Of a DNA stretch of 64,000 nt, positions 8,691 to 16,623 are shown in pieces. The notes below the pieces were generated by a model that was not told where the DNA came from, did no database searches, and saw nothing but the letters and a program-made list of their open reading frames with translations. The DNA comes from Nostoc parmelioides FACHB-3921 (GTDB lineage: Bacteria > Cyanobacteriota > Cyanobacteriia > Cyanobacteriales > Nostocaceae), in assembly GCF_014696625.1 (NCBI RefSeq), contig NZ_JACJQL010000010.1:92111-156110 (forward strand), written 5' to 3'. Position numbers and translations under genes: made by a program. Within the stretch, counting starts at the first letter, position 1; each line of letters begins with the position of its first letter.

Positions 8691-9905
8691 CTACTGACTC
8701 ACCTTTTCAATTATTGGTGATCCGTCGGCTTTGATCCAAGCGATTTGGGCAATACTGCGATCGCGCGCATATTGTTTAATGGCTGGTATATCTGTGCCAC
8801 CTAAGTCTAATTCTACTCTGACTAAATCAGGAGATTCACGTAGTTTTTGAGCGTAGGCGAAAGCCGCAATATGGGCTGCTGGACTTTCTGGCACGACCAA
8901 CCAATCACTAGCCGGGGTTTCTTGTGGTAATTGCTGTGTAGTTAAAAGAACTTGGTATAAGTCTTCAATATTCAGGACAAATCCAATCCCCGGAATATTT
9001 TCTCCTTGGGGATGATACAACCCTAAAAGCTGGTCGTAGCGTCCACCACGCCCTAAAACTCTTGCTTGTGAATCAGTATTGTTGACAATCTCAAAGACAA
9101 TACCAGTGTAGTAGTCTATGGTTTGAATCAGACTCAAGTCGAGAATTATCGGAAATTTCCCCTCAGATTCTAATAACTCCACTAGAGACTTGAGGTTATT
9201 AACCGCCTCTTGCTGTTCTGCATCTAAATTGAGGCTACTGACTTTCTGCAACACATCAGCGCTGTTTCCTCGCAAATCCAGCATGATTCTGGCGCGTTCG
9301 CGCAGTTCGTCAGTTAAGGGGAGTGTGTCTATTGTAATGCGGTCAAGGTGAGCGATCGCACTACGCACTTTAGCACGTAAATTGATGGGAAAAGCATCTA
9401 AAAGCGATCGGGTGATTCCCGCTTCCCCTAAAATTAAATGCCAATCCTGTAAACCCAGTGCTGTCAAACAATTACCCGCCAACAGCAACACTTCCGCATT
9501 GGCTAACAGTCCACCAACACCCAACAATTCCACACCAGCTTGATAAAACTCTTGCTGGCGATTATGCCTATTTTCCCAGATGCGACGAAAGACATTGGCA
9601 TTGTAATAAAGGCGCTGGGGATGACGCAGATTTGCTATGCGTGTAACAACAGCACGAGCAATAGAAGCTGTCAACTCTGGACGCAATCCCAACTCTTCAT
9701 CTTCAGAATTTTGTAGTTGAATCACCATCTGACGTTGAATTGCTTCACCCGCCATCAAGGTATCCATCCGTTCCAGCGTTGAGGTTATGATTCTGTGATA
9801 ACCCCAACGGTGAAACACTTGTTGTAACTTATCTTCAATCCAGCGTTTTTGAGCCACATCTAAAGGTAATAAATCCCTGGCTCCCGCTGCTGGTTGATAC
9901 ACCAT
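8691..9905 (-). CDS. hisZ: ATP phosphoribosyltransferase regulatory subunit HisZ
   Basis: 404 residues with the class II histidyl-tRNA synthetase catalytic fold: the start YQPAAGARDLLP, a motif-2-like GLRPELTASIARA and the motif-3-like GRGGRYDQLLG. It lacks the C-terminal anticodon-binding domain of a true HisS. The length, and the HisZ-style loss of the full histidine-binding loop, point to the regulatory partner of short-form HisG in the first step of histidine synthesis. A genuine but truncated HisS is less likely. It sits between the ferredoxin and a transposon relic, with no other his gene nearby, which is normal for scattered cyanobacterial his genes. Confidence 0.88.
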   Translation of the reverse strand: MVYQPAAGARDLLPLDVAQKRWIEDKLQQVFHRWGYHRIITSTLERMDTLMAGEAIQRQMVIQLQNSEDEELGLRPELTASIARAVVTRIANLRHPQRLYYNANVFRRIWENRHNRQQEFYQAGVELLGVGGLLANAEVLLLAGNCLTALGLQDWHLILGEAGITRSLLDAFPINLRAKVRSAIAHLDRITIDTLPLTDELRERARIMLDLRGNSADVLQKVSSLNLDAEQQEAVNNLKSLVELLESEGKFPIILDLSLIQTIDYYTGIVFEIVNNTDSQARVLGRGGRYDQLLGLYHPQGENIPGIGFVLNIEDLYQVLLTTQQLPQETPASDWLVVPESPAAHIAAFAYAQKLRESPDLVRVELDLGGTDIPAIKQYARDRSIAQIAWIKADGSPIIEKVSQ

Positions 9906-9925
9906 TCATCCTCCGTTATGTGATT

Positions 9926-10042
9926 CCCCACGCTGATTGGAACGCGGCTAGAAATATTCGTCTTCAGCACCTTGTGGTTGGTAGTGAATTTGCTAGTAGC
10001 GCGTCAATGTCAGCTTGTACATCGTCCCATCCCGGAGGTTAG
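9926..10042 (+). pseudogene. Relic of an IS200/IS605-family TnpB C-terminus
   Basis: In the gap between two minus-strand genes the plus strand encodes PHADWNAARNIRLQHL, then 23 more residues to a TAG at 10040-10042. H-A-D-x-N-A-A-x-N-I is the conserved RuvC-III/C-terminal signature of TnpB (OrfB), an RNA-guided nuclease of IS605-type transposons. No start or zinc-finger part survives upstream: the frame runs back into hisZ. Just after the stop, GGGGCAAAATTCCCC could form the subterminal hairpin typical of an IS605 right end. It is read as a degraded insertion whose left part is lost. Confidence 0.65.
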
Positions 10043-10089
10043 GGGCAAAATTCCCCCATCATGCAATCGCACTTAGGGTCAGTCGCTGA

Positions 10090-11040
10090 CTATTTTTTCT
10101 TCCCACCAAACAAGCCACCAAACAAACCACCTCCAGATTTATCTGGCTGTTTATCGCCATTACTGGAAGGTGCATTGACATTAGAGCTACCAGATTGTTG
10201 ACCTAGAGCCTTATCTATTTTAGGTTTCCATGTCAACGCTGTTTGATCATTGGGGTCTAATTTTAGGGCATTATCGAAATGAATTTTCGCCATTTTCAGC
10301 TTATTTTGCCTCAGATATACAAAAGCCAGTAAGCTGTGACAACGGCTACTCTTAGGAGCTATCTTCAGCGCATCTTTCAACTCTACTTCGGCTGGGGGAA
10401 ATTGGTTCTTGTCAATCAAAGTTTGAGCGCGGCGCAAATACTGGTCAATAGAGGAATCTTCTTTTGGTGGTTCTGGTGGGGGTGGTGCAGAGGTGTTGGT
10501 TGGCTGAGTGGGAGTTGAGCTAACTGTGGATTTAGCGGCTGGTGTTGGGGCGGCTAAAGCTTTCCCCGCAGTCCGCATCAAGTAAACTAAGTTCAACTCG
10601 CTGATTTGGGAAATGATGGGAATTGTCTCTTTGAGCGAGTTATATTGAGTTTCCGCTATTTTAGCGATCGCACTTTTATAAAGTAGATCAAAATTGGGGG
10701 CAGATGCTAACTGTTTGGCTAAATCAGTAGTCAGTTCAATGGAAGCCGACTCCTGCAATAAACGCTTACCTATTTGGGATAAAACTATGATGTATTCTGA
10801 ACGAGTGCGTTCTGTTGATAGTATCTCATAAGCTGGGTTTACCAACTTTGATAATAATTCGCTAGCTAATTTTTTTTCTGTATCGGTGACGAGAGTACTG
10901 CTATCAGGGTGCAAGTGGCGAGCAATTTTCAGATATCGCTTGCGGATTTCTTTAGCATCCGTATCAACAGCTACACACAATATTGCGTGATGGTCTATGA
11001 AATCATATTTAAATAATCCACGATCTATTCTGAGAGACAT
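10090..11040 (-). CDS. J-domain protein with C-terminal TPR repeats
   Basis: An N-terminal J-domain (about residues 10-75) contains RKRYLKIARHLHPDSS, with the HPD motif that stimulates Hsp70 ATPase, so it probably works with a DnaK chaperone. A Pro/Thr-rich linker (about 165-195) is followed by at least two TPR units (about 205-275; ALKIAPKSSRCHSLLAFVYL and ALKLDPNDQTAL). A Gly/Lys-rich tail ending GGLFGGLFGGKKK closes it. The ATG at 11040 is preferred, since the frame upstream only offers TTG/GTG. The client is unknown. The combination is common in cyanobacteria. Confidence 0.82.
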   Translation of the reverse strand: MSLRIDRGLFKYDFIDHHAILCVAVDTDAKEIRKRYLKIARHLHPDSSTLVTDTEKKLASELLSKLVNPAYEILSTERTRSEYIIVLSQIGKRLLQESASIELTTDLAKQLASAPNFDLLYKSAIAKIAETQYNSLKETIPIISQISELNLVYLMRTAGKALAAPTPAAKSTVSSTPTQPTNTSAPPPPEPPKEDSSIDQYLRRAQTLIDKNQFPPAEVELKDALKIAPKSSRCHSLLAFVYLRQNKLKMAKIHFDNALKLDPNDQTALTWKPKIDKALGQQSGSSNVNAPSSNGDKQPDKSGGGLFGGLFGGKKK

Positions 11041-11300
11041 ATAGCGGTTTTGCACCAAGGAAGGCGTAAGATTTTTTCTAGTTTACTGCGCTTGATCGGG
11101 TAAACGTCAGTGGTCTAGAGAAATTATTTGCTACTCTTCGGTCAATCTTGATCTATTAAGGAGCCAAGGGACAAGAGGTAGGAGAAAGAAAGCAGAAGGC
11201 ATAAAAAAAGGGACAGAAAGAATAGTTTGTCTCAGTAATTTCTCGTATAAATGGTGTGAGTTAAGCCATAACCACCGACAATTACCAATTACCAATTATC

Positions 11301-12113
11301 TTATTCCCAAGCCGATAGTGGCGGAACTTGCATTAATGCCCGACTCAGATTGTCGTGAATAGAACCATTCGTTGCGAGAATTCTGCCAGTGGCAATTTTT
11401 AAAGGAGTACCATCATAAGCAGTAACTTTGCCACCTGCTTCCTGTAATAGAATTACCCCAGCGACAACATCCCAAGGTGATATTCCTCGTTCCCAATAAC
11501 CATCGACACGCCCACAAGCTACATGGGCTAAATCTAACGCTGCTGAACCGCTACGCCTTACGCCTTGGGTGAGATGAGTGAGGTGGCAAAATTCTGCATA
11601 GTTATTATCCGGTGTTTCCCGGCGATCGTAAGCGAATCCAGTCACCAATAAGCTTTTACCCAATTCTGAAGTATCAGAAACCTTGATAGGACGGCGATCG
11701 CGTGTTGCACCCAAGCCAGCAGCCCCCCGGAATAACTCATCATGAAATGGGTCGTAAATCACCCCAACCTGAGGTACACCGTTAATTAATAGCCCAATAG
11801 ACACACAAAAAGCTGGGTATTGGTGGGCGTAATTAGTTGTCCCATCTAAGGGATCGATCGCCCAAAGATATTCATTATCTTGATTTCCCAACTTTCCCGA
11901 CTCCTCAGCCAAAATGGAGTGTTGCGGAAAGTGGCGACGAATAATTTCTAAAACTACCGCTTCTGAAGCCTTATCGGCGGCGGTAACTAAATCACCAGGA
12001 CGACCTTTTTCTGTAACTGCATCTTCTAACTTACCCAAGTAACCCTGTAAAACCTCACCCGCAGCCAAGGCGGCTTCTGTCGCAATATCGAGAAAAATTT
12101 GTAAATTAGTCAT
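11301..12113 (-). CDS. Inositol monophosphatase family protein
   Basis: 270 residues with the family's metal-site motifs: AEESGK (about 69-74), DPLDGTTNYAH (about 86-96) and, near the C-terminus, WDVVAGVILLQEAGG. These bind Mg2+ and catalyse removal of phosphate from inositol monophosphate or related sugars. Some cyanobacterial members act on histidinol phosphate or PAP instead, so the substrate is uncertain. The length is typical. It is followed on the minus strand by a long heptamer repeat and then the nuclease gene, so it probably has its own transcript. Confidence 0.9.
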   Translation of the reverse strand: MTNLQIFLDIATEAALAAGEVLQGYLGKLEDAVTEKGRPGDLVTAADKASEAVVLEIIRRHFPQHSILAEESGKLGNQDNEYLWAIDPLDGTTNYAHQYPAFCVSIGLLINGVPQVGVIYDPFHDELFRGAAGLGATRDRRPIKVSDTSELGKSLLVTGFAYDRRETPDNNYAEFCHLTHLTQGVRRSGSAALDLAHVACGRVDGYWERGISPWDVVAGVILLQEAGGKVTAYDGTPLKIATGRILATNGSIHDNLSRALMQVPPLSAWE

Positions 12114-12243
12114 TAGTCAATAGTCAATAGTCAATAGTCAATAGTCAGTAGTCAGTAGTCAGTAGTCAGTAGTCCATAGTCAATAGTCAATAGTCCATAA
12201 TTATTCTTCTTTGCTCCCCTGCTCCCTGCTCCCTGCTCCCCAG
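12111..12243. repeat. STRR heptamer tract followed by a CTGCTCC tract
   Basis: About a dozen tandem AGTCAAT/AGTCAGT heptamers run from 12115 to 12199. They are followed after a short gap by tandem CTGCTCC units (12218-12242) that end against the nuclease stop codon. This is a clean example of the short tandemly repeated repetitive sequences of heterocystous cyanobacteria. Confidence 0.95.
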
Positions 12244-12247
12244 CCTT

Positions 12248-12892
12248 CTAACGATTCAGGCGACGAAACTCAGTAGGTGTTTGACGCATGGGTTTATCTG
12301 GACTCCAAATACCTTGACCCATGATTCTTGCCCATTGTTGGGCGCGTTCTAGGCGCTGATCATATTTGTGGTTAGGCGATCGCTCTACAAACAAAGCATA
12401 CCCTTGTTTAACTACTTGTTCATTTAATAACTTGTCATCTTTCCACACATAAGCCAATGTCCGACCAATTGTGTCTTTGGCTTCAATATCAAACTCCAAC
12501 ATTACAGGTTTGTCTAAATCGCCTATGGATTGTTCTAAAAATTCCTTGGACTGATTGCCCCAAGGACGTTGGCGCAAATCTGGTGCATCCACGCCAATTA
12601 ATCGCACTTGAGAAATTAAATTTGGCTGTTCCGCCACACCCACAACTTCTAAAGTCTGGCCACTCACCACCCGCGCTATCCTCACCTGAGTCGCCGTTGT
12701 GGCAGGATTTTTGGCTTGACAACTCACCAGCATTAATAAACAGACAAACATGGCGAGTTTTTGCACCCAGGTGGGGAGGCGCAGGGAGTGGGGTAGCGCA
12801 CAGGTGGAGAGAAGGAAGCTTTCCCCCCTGCCCCCTGCCCTCTGCCCCTTGCCCTCTGCACCCTGCTTCTTCATCTTGTTTTTACTCTTCAT
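12248..12892 (-). CDS. Staphylococcal nuclease-like (SNase) protein, probably a lipoprotein
   Basis: The C-terminal 140 residues form an SNase/thermonuclease domain: RVVSGQTLEV, VRLIGVDAPD, then GRTLAYVW and NEQVVKQGYALF. It would hydrolyse nucleic acid phosphodiesters outside the cytoplasm. A hydrophobic LAMFVCLLMLVSCQAK (about 46-61) with lipobox LVSC suggests a lipid-anchored export form. The first 40 residues are partly encoded by a G-rich heptamer-like repeat (12820-12870), so the annotated start is doubtful. An ATG at 12751 would start just before the hydrophobic segment but lacks basic residues. The given start overlaps the ferredoxin gene by 11 bp, consistent with co-transcription. 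Confidence 0.8.
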   Translation of the reverse strand: MKSKNKMKKQGAEGKGQRAGGRGESFLLSTCALPHSLRLPTWVQKLAMFVCLLMLVSCQAKNPATTATQVRIARVVSGQTLEVVGVAEQPNLISQVRLIGVDAPDLRQRPWGNQSKEFLEQSIGDLDKPVMLEFDIEAKDTIGRTLAYVWKDDKLLNEQVVKQGYALFVERSPNHKYDQRLERAQQWARIMGQGIWSPDKPMRQTPTEFRRLNR

Positions 12893-13250
12893 CTAAGGGT
12901 AAACCGGCTTTCACTCTTCCCTTGGCAAAATAGCGCCCAAACTGAAGCTCATAAACTTCATCTTCGTCTTGTGTTTCTACTTCCAAATCAGAACGAGCAT
13001 AACTGACGCATAACAAAGCATAACCTTGACGACGCAACTCTAGGGATAATCCCACTGCCTCTGGTTGATAAATGTCACCAGATACCACCCTGACAGCACA
13101 AGTGGTGCAAGCCCCATTGCGACAAGAAAATGGCAATTCCACCCCTTGTTGTTCGGCTGTGTGTAAAATGTATCGGTCTTCTGGTACTTTTAGGGTATAC
13201 TGTTTGCCAGTGGCGCGATCGCGTACTTTAATTGTGTGTGTCTCGGACAT
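12882..13250 (-). CDS. [2Fe-2S] ferredoxin, Fed2/FdC2 type
   Basis: A 122-residue plant-type ferredoxin. The cluster ligands are in CRNGACTTC (three Cys) and the Cys of ALLCVSY. It is longer than photosynthetic PetF (about 98) and carries a C-terminal extension ending in GRVKAGLPLDEE. The length and extension match the cyanobacterial Fed2 / plant FdC2 group linked to iron-limitation responses, rather than the main photosystem I acceptor. That assignment comes from memory of the family. Only the ferredoxin fold is certain. The gene lies directly upstream of the nuclease gene, with overlapping ends. Confidence 0.88.
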   Translation of the reverse strand: MSETHTIKVRDRATGKQYTLKVPEDRYILHTAEQQGVELPFSCRNGACTTCAVRVVSGDIYQPEAVGLSLELRRQGYALLCVSYARSDLEVETQDEDEVYELQFGRYFAKGRVKAGLPLDEE

Positions 13251-13356
13251 CTTGGTTCGGGATTTTAATTGGGACTTTCAGATTGCTCTAAAAAATTTCT
13301 TTCTTTATCTTTGCATTTTTTAGAGTTTCAGCGTACAATAGTAAATCGTGACATCT

Positions 13357-13443
13357 GGAGAGATGGCCGAGTGGTTTAAGGCGCAGACCTGGAAAGTCTG
13401 TAATGCGGAAACGTATTCTAGGGTTCAAATCCCTATCTCTCCG
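13357..13443 (+). tRNA. trnS-GGA: tRNA-Ser (anticodon GGA)
   Basis: An 87-nt cloverleaf with a long variable arm. The acceptor strands GGAGAGA and TCTCTCC pair fully, with discriminator G at 13443. The D-arm is GCCGAGTGGTTTAAGGC, the anticodon stem-loop CAGACCTGGAAAGTCTG carries GGA, and the T-arm is GGGTTCAAATCCC. No CCA is encoded. A short imperfect hairpin follows (CCCAAACT/AGTTGGG, about 13477-13500). Confidence 0.97.
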
Positions 13444-13540
13444 TTACTCAGCCTAGTTTAAATATATAGTTTTGACCCAAACTCTACCAATAGTTGGGTG
13501 GGCTAGATTTTTAGATATTACTAAAATTTAGTTGAAAGCG

Positions 13541-13612
13541 CCTATTCTGCTTTTAAGTTGCACAATCTATCGTGAGGGCTGTTGACTGTTGACAGTTAAC
13601 CGTTAACAGCCC
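13541..13612 (+). repeat. Dispersed repeat CTATTCTGCTTTTAAGTTGCA plus symmetric heptamers (copy 1)
   Basis: CTATTCTGCTTTTAAGTTGC, then ACAATCTATCGTGAGGGCTG and a TTGACTG/TTAACAG block. The unit recurs at 27288-27352 in the same orientation and at 46493-46563 inverted. It occupies part of the 388-bp gap after the tRNA. No gene is seen in the rest of that gap, which ends in CCCCAAT tandem heptamers (about 13799-13830). Confidence 0.8.
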
Positions 13613-13831
13613 TTATTAGTGGTTATGGAATTTAGACGCGCATTAGCTTATCAAGATTGACCCGACTGCTGATCTACTCAACCATCTTCTGGAGTGTTTT
13701 TCCTCGTACTTCTGTTGACGATTTCGTTTGCTTCAATTCCTCCTAATTGGAAAAAACCTACACCTGTCAGGGGGAGACATGGGAGGAAAATTTCCCAATC
13801 CCCGATCCCCAATCCCCAATCCCCTACCTCC

Positions 13832-14209
13832 TCACTTAAGTGCATCTAAAGGCTCACAAAAGTCATTGACACCTTGCTTGAGAATATATATCAAAACTGG
13901 TGTTGCCAAAATATTCGGAAATGTAGGCATGGTTTTGAGATGAGCCATCATCTCGGTAATTGAGCCATTAAGCAAAGCACTACGGAATTCTGGCTCACAA
14001 ATCACAGCACGCCACTTTCTCGCCAGAGCATCTAACCACTCGGCGTTAGCTCGTTCTGGTTCTTGTCCTGCTTTGATGGCTAGTGTCATCGCCGCATCTT
14101 CTAAATCTCCTTCGCAGTCTTCAATTAAGTCCAAAGCCTCCATTGCCCCCAGATCATCTGCCAATTGAGAGCGAAACAATGCTATTTCTTGTGATGTAAC
14201 TGTAGTCAT
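13832..14209 (-). CDS. Conserved-looking hypothetical protein
   Basis: 125 residues, acidic N-terminal half (LADDLGAMEALDLIEDCEGD), mostly helical in appearance, with no signal peptide or membrane segment. A hydrophobic Met/Pro-rich stretch (MMAHLKTMPTFPNILATPVL) lies near the C-terminus. It is a single minus-strand gene between repeats, upstream of the tRNA and downstream of the TolC gene. No function can be assigned. Codon choice and composition look like neighbouring real genes, so it is taken as expressed. Confidence 0.7.
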   Translation of the reverse strand: MTTVTSQEIALFRSQLADDLGAMEALDLIEDCEGDLEDAAMTLAIKAGQEPERANAEWLDALARKWRAVICEPEFRSALLNGSITEMMAHLKTMPTFPNILATPVLIYILKQGVNDFCEPLDALK

Positions 14210-14212
14210 GAG

Positions 14213-14302
14213 TAAATAATCAGTAGTGCATAGTCCATAGTTTATAGTCTGTTGACTGTTGACTGTTGACTGTTGACTACTGACTACCGACTACTGACTA
14301 CT
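14213..14302. repeat. STRR heptamer tract (TGTTGAC / TACTGAC)
   Basis: Tandem TGTTGAC units change to TACTGAC/TACCGAC units and run into the stop codon of the TolC gene (14291), so the repeat supplies the last codons and stop of that reading frame. Confidence 0.9.
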
Positions 14303-16519
14303 AATTAATGCTCTAGAAGTAACAGCACGTTGCAGTTCAGCTAAGGCGCGATTGTAATCGAGAATAGCGGTGATTCTGTTACCCTCAGCTTGTGTTAAGT
14401 CATTTTCTGAGTTAATCACATCTGTTTGAGTACCTACACCAGCTTGGAAACGCAGCCGCGCTAGACGCAGGGCTTCTCTAGCCTGTTCTAGGGCAACATT
14501 GGCAGTTTGGACGTTTTCTAAGTTGGAGCGTTGGTTGGTAAAGGCCTGCTCTACTTGGAAGCGGACTTGGTCTCGCTGGCTAGCAAATCGAGTTTCGGCG
14601 ATCGCAATATTAGCTCTAGCTTGGGATGCTCTGGCTCTAGCAGCTCCACCATCGTACAAGTTTAAGGTCGCCCTCACGCCGACAGAATAACCGTCAGTCA
14701 GACCAACACCATCATCGAACTGATCTAGTAGGTTGTAGTTAGCAATAAAGCTGACTTGTGGCCCCAAGGTTGCTAATGCTTGCCGACGTTGTTGTTCGCT
14801 GATGTTTCTTTGTGCCAATTGCTGATGCAATTCGGGACGGTTTTGATAGGCGAGGATGATGCTTTGTTCTAGGGATTGGTTCCACAGCCCTGCTAATTGT
14901 ACAGGGTCGGCAGCACTGATATTTACAGCCTGAGGAATGCTTAACAGGGTTGCTAGTTGACGGCGAGTGGTTTGTTGCCGAGACAGGTTATTGGTTAGCT
15001 GTTGGGTGTTATTAGCTAAGTTTACTTGCGATCGCAGCACATCAAATCTAGTACCCACCCCAGCCCTTTCTAAGGCTTCCGCATCTCGTAAGCTAGCTTG
15101 GGCATTTTCCACCGCCGACCGAGCAATACGGACTTGTTCATCTGCCTGTTGCAAGTCGTAATATGCTCTAGTTACACTCAAGCGAATTTCTTCTGACTGG
15201 CGCTCTACATCCAACTCATTAAAACGTACCTGTTCCTCAGCTTCTTGAATAGCAGCTTTCCTTCTCCCAGAAGTATAAAGGTCGTAGGATAATTGTGCTT
15301 GGCTATTAAATGCTGTACCAGGTTCATCGTTGTTGCCAACTCCGCCCTGTTTACTAATCAGTTCGTCCTGGAGTTGACCACCGGCAGACTGACTGCGGGT
15401 AACGTCACTACTGAGAGATAAGTTGGGCAATAAAGCGGCCTGTGCTTCTCGTAGCAGGGCTTGAGTGCGTTGCAGTTCCAACAGAGACACTTGCAAATCC
15501 CGATTGTTCCGCCGTGCCAGTTCCAGCGCCTGAGTCAAGGTAATCGGCTGATTCTCCTTGAGTGTCACTTCTTCTGGTTTGGTGGGAAATTGCAAAGGAT
15601 TGGCGTTGGGAATCAAGTTTTGCGGCACTTCTACAGCACCCGCAGGTGTTTGAGTCCCTACTGGCGCTGATTCCGTTTGGACGGGTGCAACTTTTGGTGA
15701 CTGAGTATCTGCTTGTACTGATTCAGTCAATACAGGAGTATCTGTTGGTGCTGATTCTTGCGGTACAGGAGTAGCTGTCGGCGCTTGAATATCTATGAGA
15801 GTTGATTCTTCCGGTACAGGAACAGCAGTAGAGTCTTGTGTAGTATTACCCTGCGCTATCTGCTTTCCAGTTAGCTTGGTGAGTTGACAAGTTTCTGATG
15901 AACAACTACTGATATTTAAGAGTTTTGCTGCGCCGATATGATTTGCAGTTGTCTGTAAAACCATTGGTAACTGGGTTTTCAGTTTTTCCTGTGGCGCAGG
16001 ATTTTGTAAATAAGACGGAGAAAAAATTTGTTGTCCAGCCAGCAGGGTAGTAGATGTAGTAGAAGCTACTTTTGTTACTAATTTCGGTTTAGTAATCCCT
16101 GAGTTAATTTGTTTTTGTTGGCTGGAAAAACGCTTTTGTTTTAGCCTTTGAGAAAGAGTCAGTTTAGACTTGAGAGGGAAATTTTTAACTTCATCTTGTC
16201 GAGATTTTTGTTCTCTATCGATACCAGTATTTTCTGTCAAGATTACTGGGTGACTGTGACTACTGGAAAACTGTAAATTTGGTGTAGTCACACCAGAAGT
16301 GGGAATGATGTCTGGAAAAATCTGGACTGTAGCATTAGGCAGTTGTGTCTGACTTTTGTCTACTAGCAAAGTTTGACTATTTTGAGTAGCCACAATACTA
16401 GAAGAAGGCACAAGTTGTACACTACTTACTTTCATGGCTTCAGCCACAGCTGGCTGAGTCGTCAATACTGCTGCTGTTACACCAGGCAAGAAACTATAGA
16501 ATAAGTGTTGTCCTTTCAC
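14291..16519 (-). CDS. hgdD: TolC-family outer membrane efflux protein (HgdD type)
   Basis: Outer-membrane exit duct of a tripartite exporter. The C-terminal 430 residues hold two outer-membrane-efflux repeats, with helices such as ALELARRNNRDLQVSLLELQ and ALEQAREALRLARLRFQAGV. A signal-like N-terminus (FLPGVTAAVLTTQPAVAEA) precedes about 290 residues rich in Pro, Thr, Gln and Ser, including repeated PVPEES/QESAPTDTP-type units. That extension makes the protein much longer than enteric TolC (about 470 mature). In Anabaena the TolC homologue next to kaiC is HgdD, needed for heterocyst glycolipid and siderophore export. The same neighbourhood here supports the name. It is transcribed in the kai direction, about 100 bp downstream of kaiC. 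Confidence 0.88.
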   Translation of the reverse strand: MKGQHLFYSFLPGVTAAVLTTQPAVAEAMKVSSVQLVPSSSIVATQNSQTLLVDKSQTQLPNATVQIFPDIIPTSGVTTPNLQFSSSHSHPVILTENTGIDREQKSRQDEVKNFPLKSKLTLSQRLKQKRFSSQQKQINSGITKPKLVTKVASTTSTTLLAGQQIFSPSYLQNPAPQEKLKTQLPMVLQTTANHIGAAKLLNISSCSSETCQLTKLTGKQIAQGNTTQDSTAVPVPEESTLIDIQAPTATPVPQESAPTDTPVLTESVQADTQSPKVAPVQTESAPVGTQTPAGAVEVPQNLIPNANPLQFPTKPEEVTLKENQPITLTQALELARRNNRDLQVSLLELQRTQALLREAQAALLPNLSLSSDVTRSQSAGGQLQDELISKQGGVGNNDEPGTAFNSQAQLSYDLYTSGRRKAAIQEAEEQVRFNELDVERQSEEIRLSVTRAYYDLQQADEQVRIARSAVENAQASLRDAEALERAGVGTRFDVLRSQVNLANNTQQLTNNLSRQQTTRRQLATLLSIPQAVNISAADPVQLAGLWNQSLEQSIILAYQNRPELHQQLAQRNISEQQRRQALATLGPQVSFIANYNLLDQFDDGVGLTDGYSVGVRATLNLYDGGAARARASQARANIAIAETRFASQRDQVRFQVEQAFTNQRSNLENVQTANVALEQAREALRLARLRFQAGVGTQTDVINSENDLTQAEGNRITAILDYNRALAELQRAVTSRALISSQ

Positions 16520-16623
16520 CGCATCCCCTCACACGAAAATTAATCTGGCGGCAGAAAACTTTTCTTCACCACAGAATATAGCACGATACTAAATTTAAAG
16601 AGGAATATAGTACGATACCAAAT

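Noticed and set aside
8691..9905. Calling this gene histidyl-tRNA synthetase hisS
   Set aside because: The anticodon-binding C-terminal domain is missing, and the length and motifs fit HisZ better.
12111..12200. AGTCAAT heptamer tract as a CRISPR array or phase-variation locus
   Set aside because: Units are directly contiguous without spacers and lie outside coding sequence. They match the known STRR type of heterocystous cyanobacteria.
13728..13943. 71-codon plus frame after the tRNA
   Set aside because: Half is CCCCAAT tandem repeat and it overlaps the minus-strand hypothetical gene.
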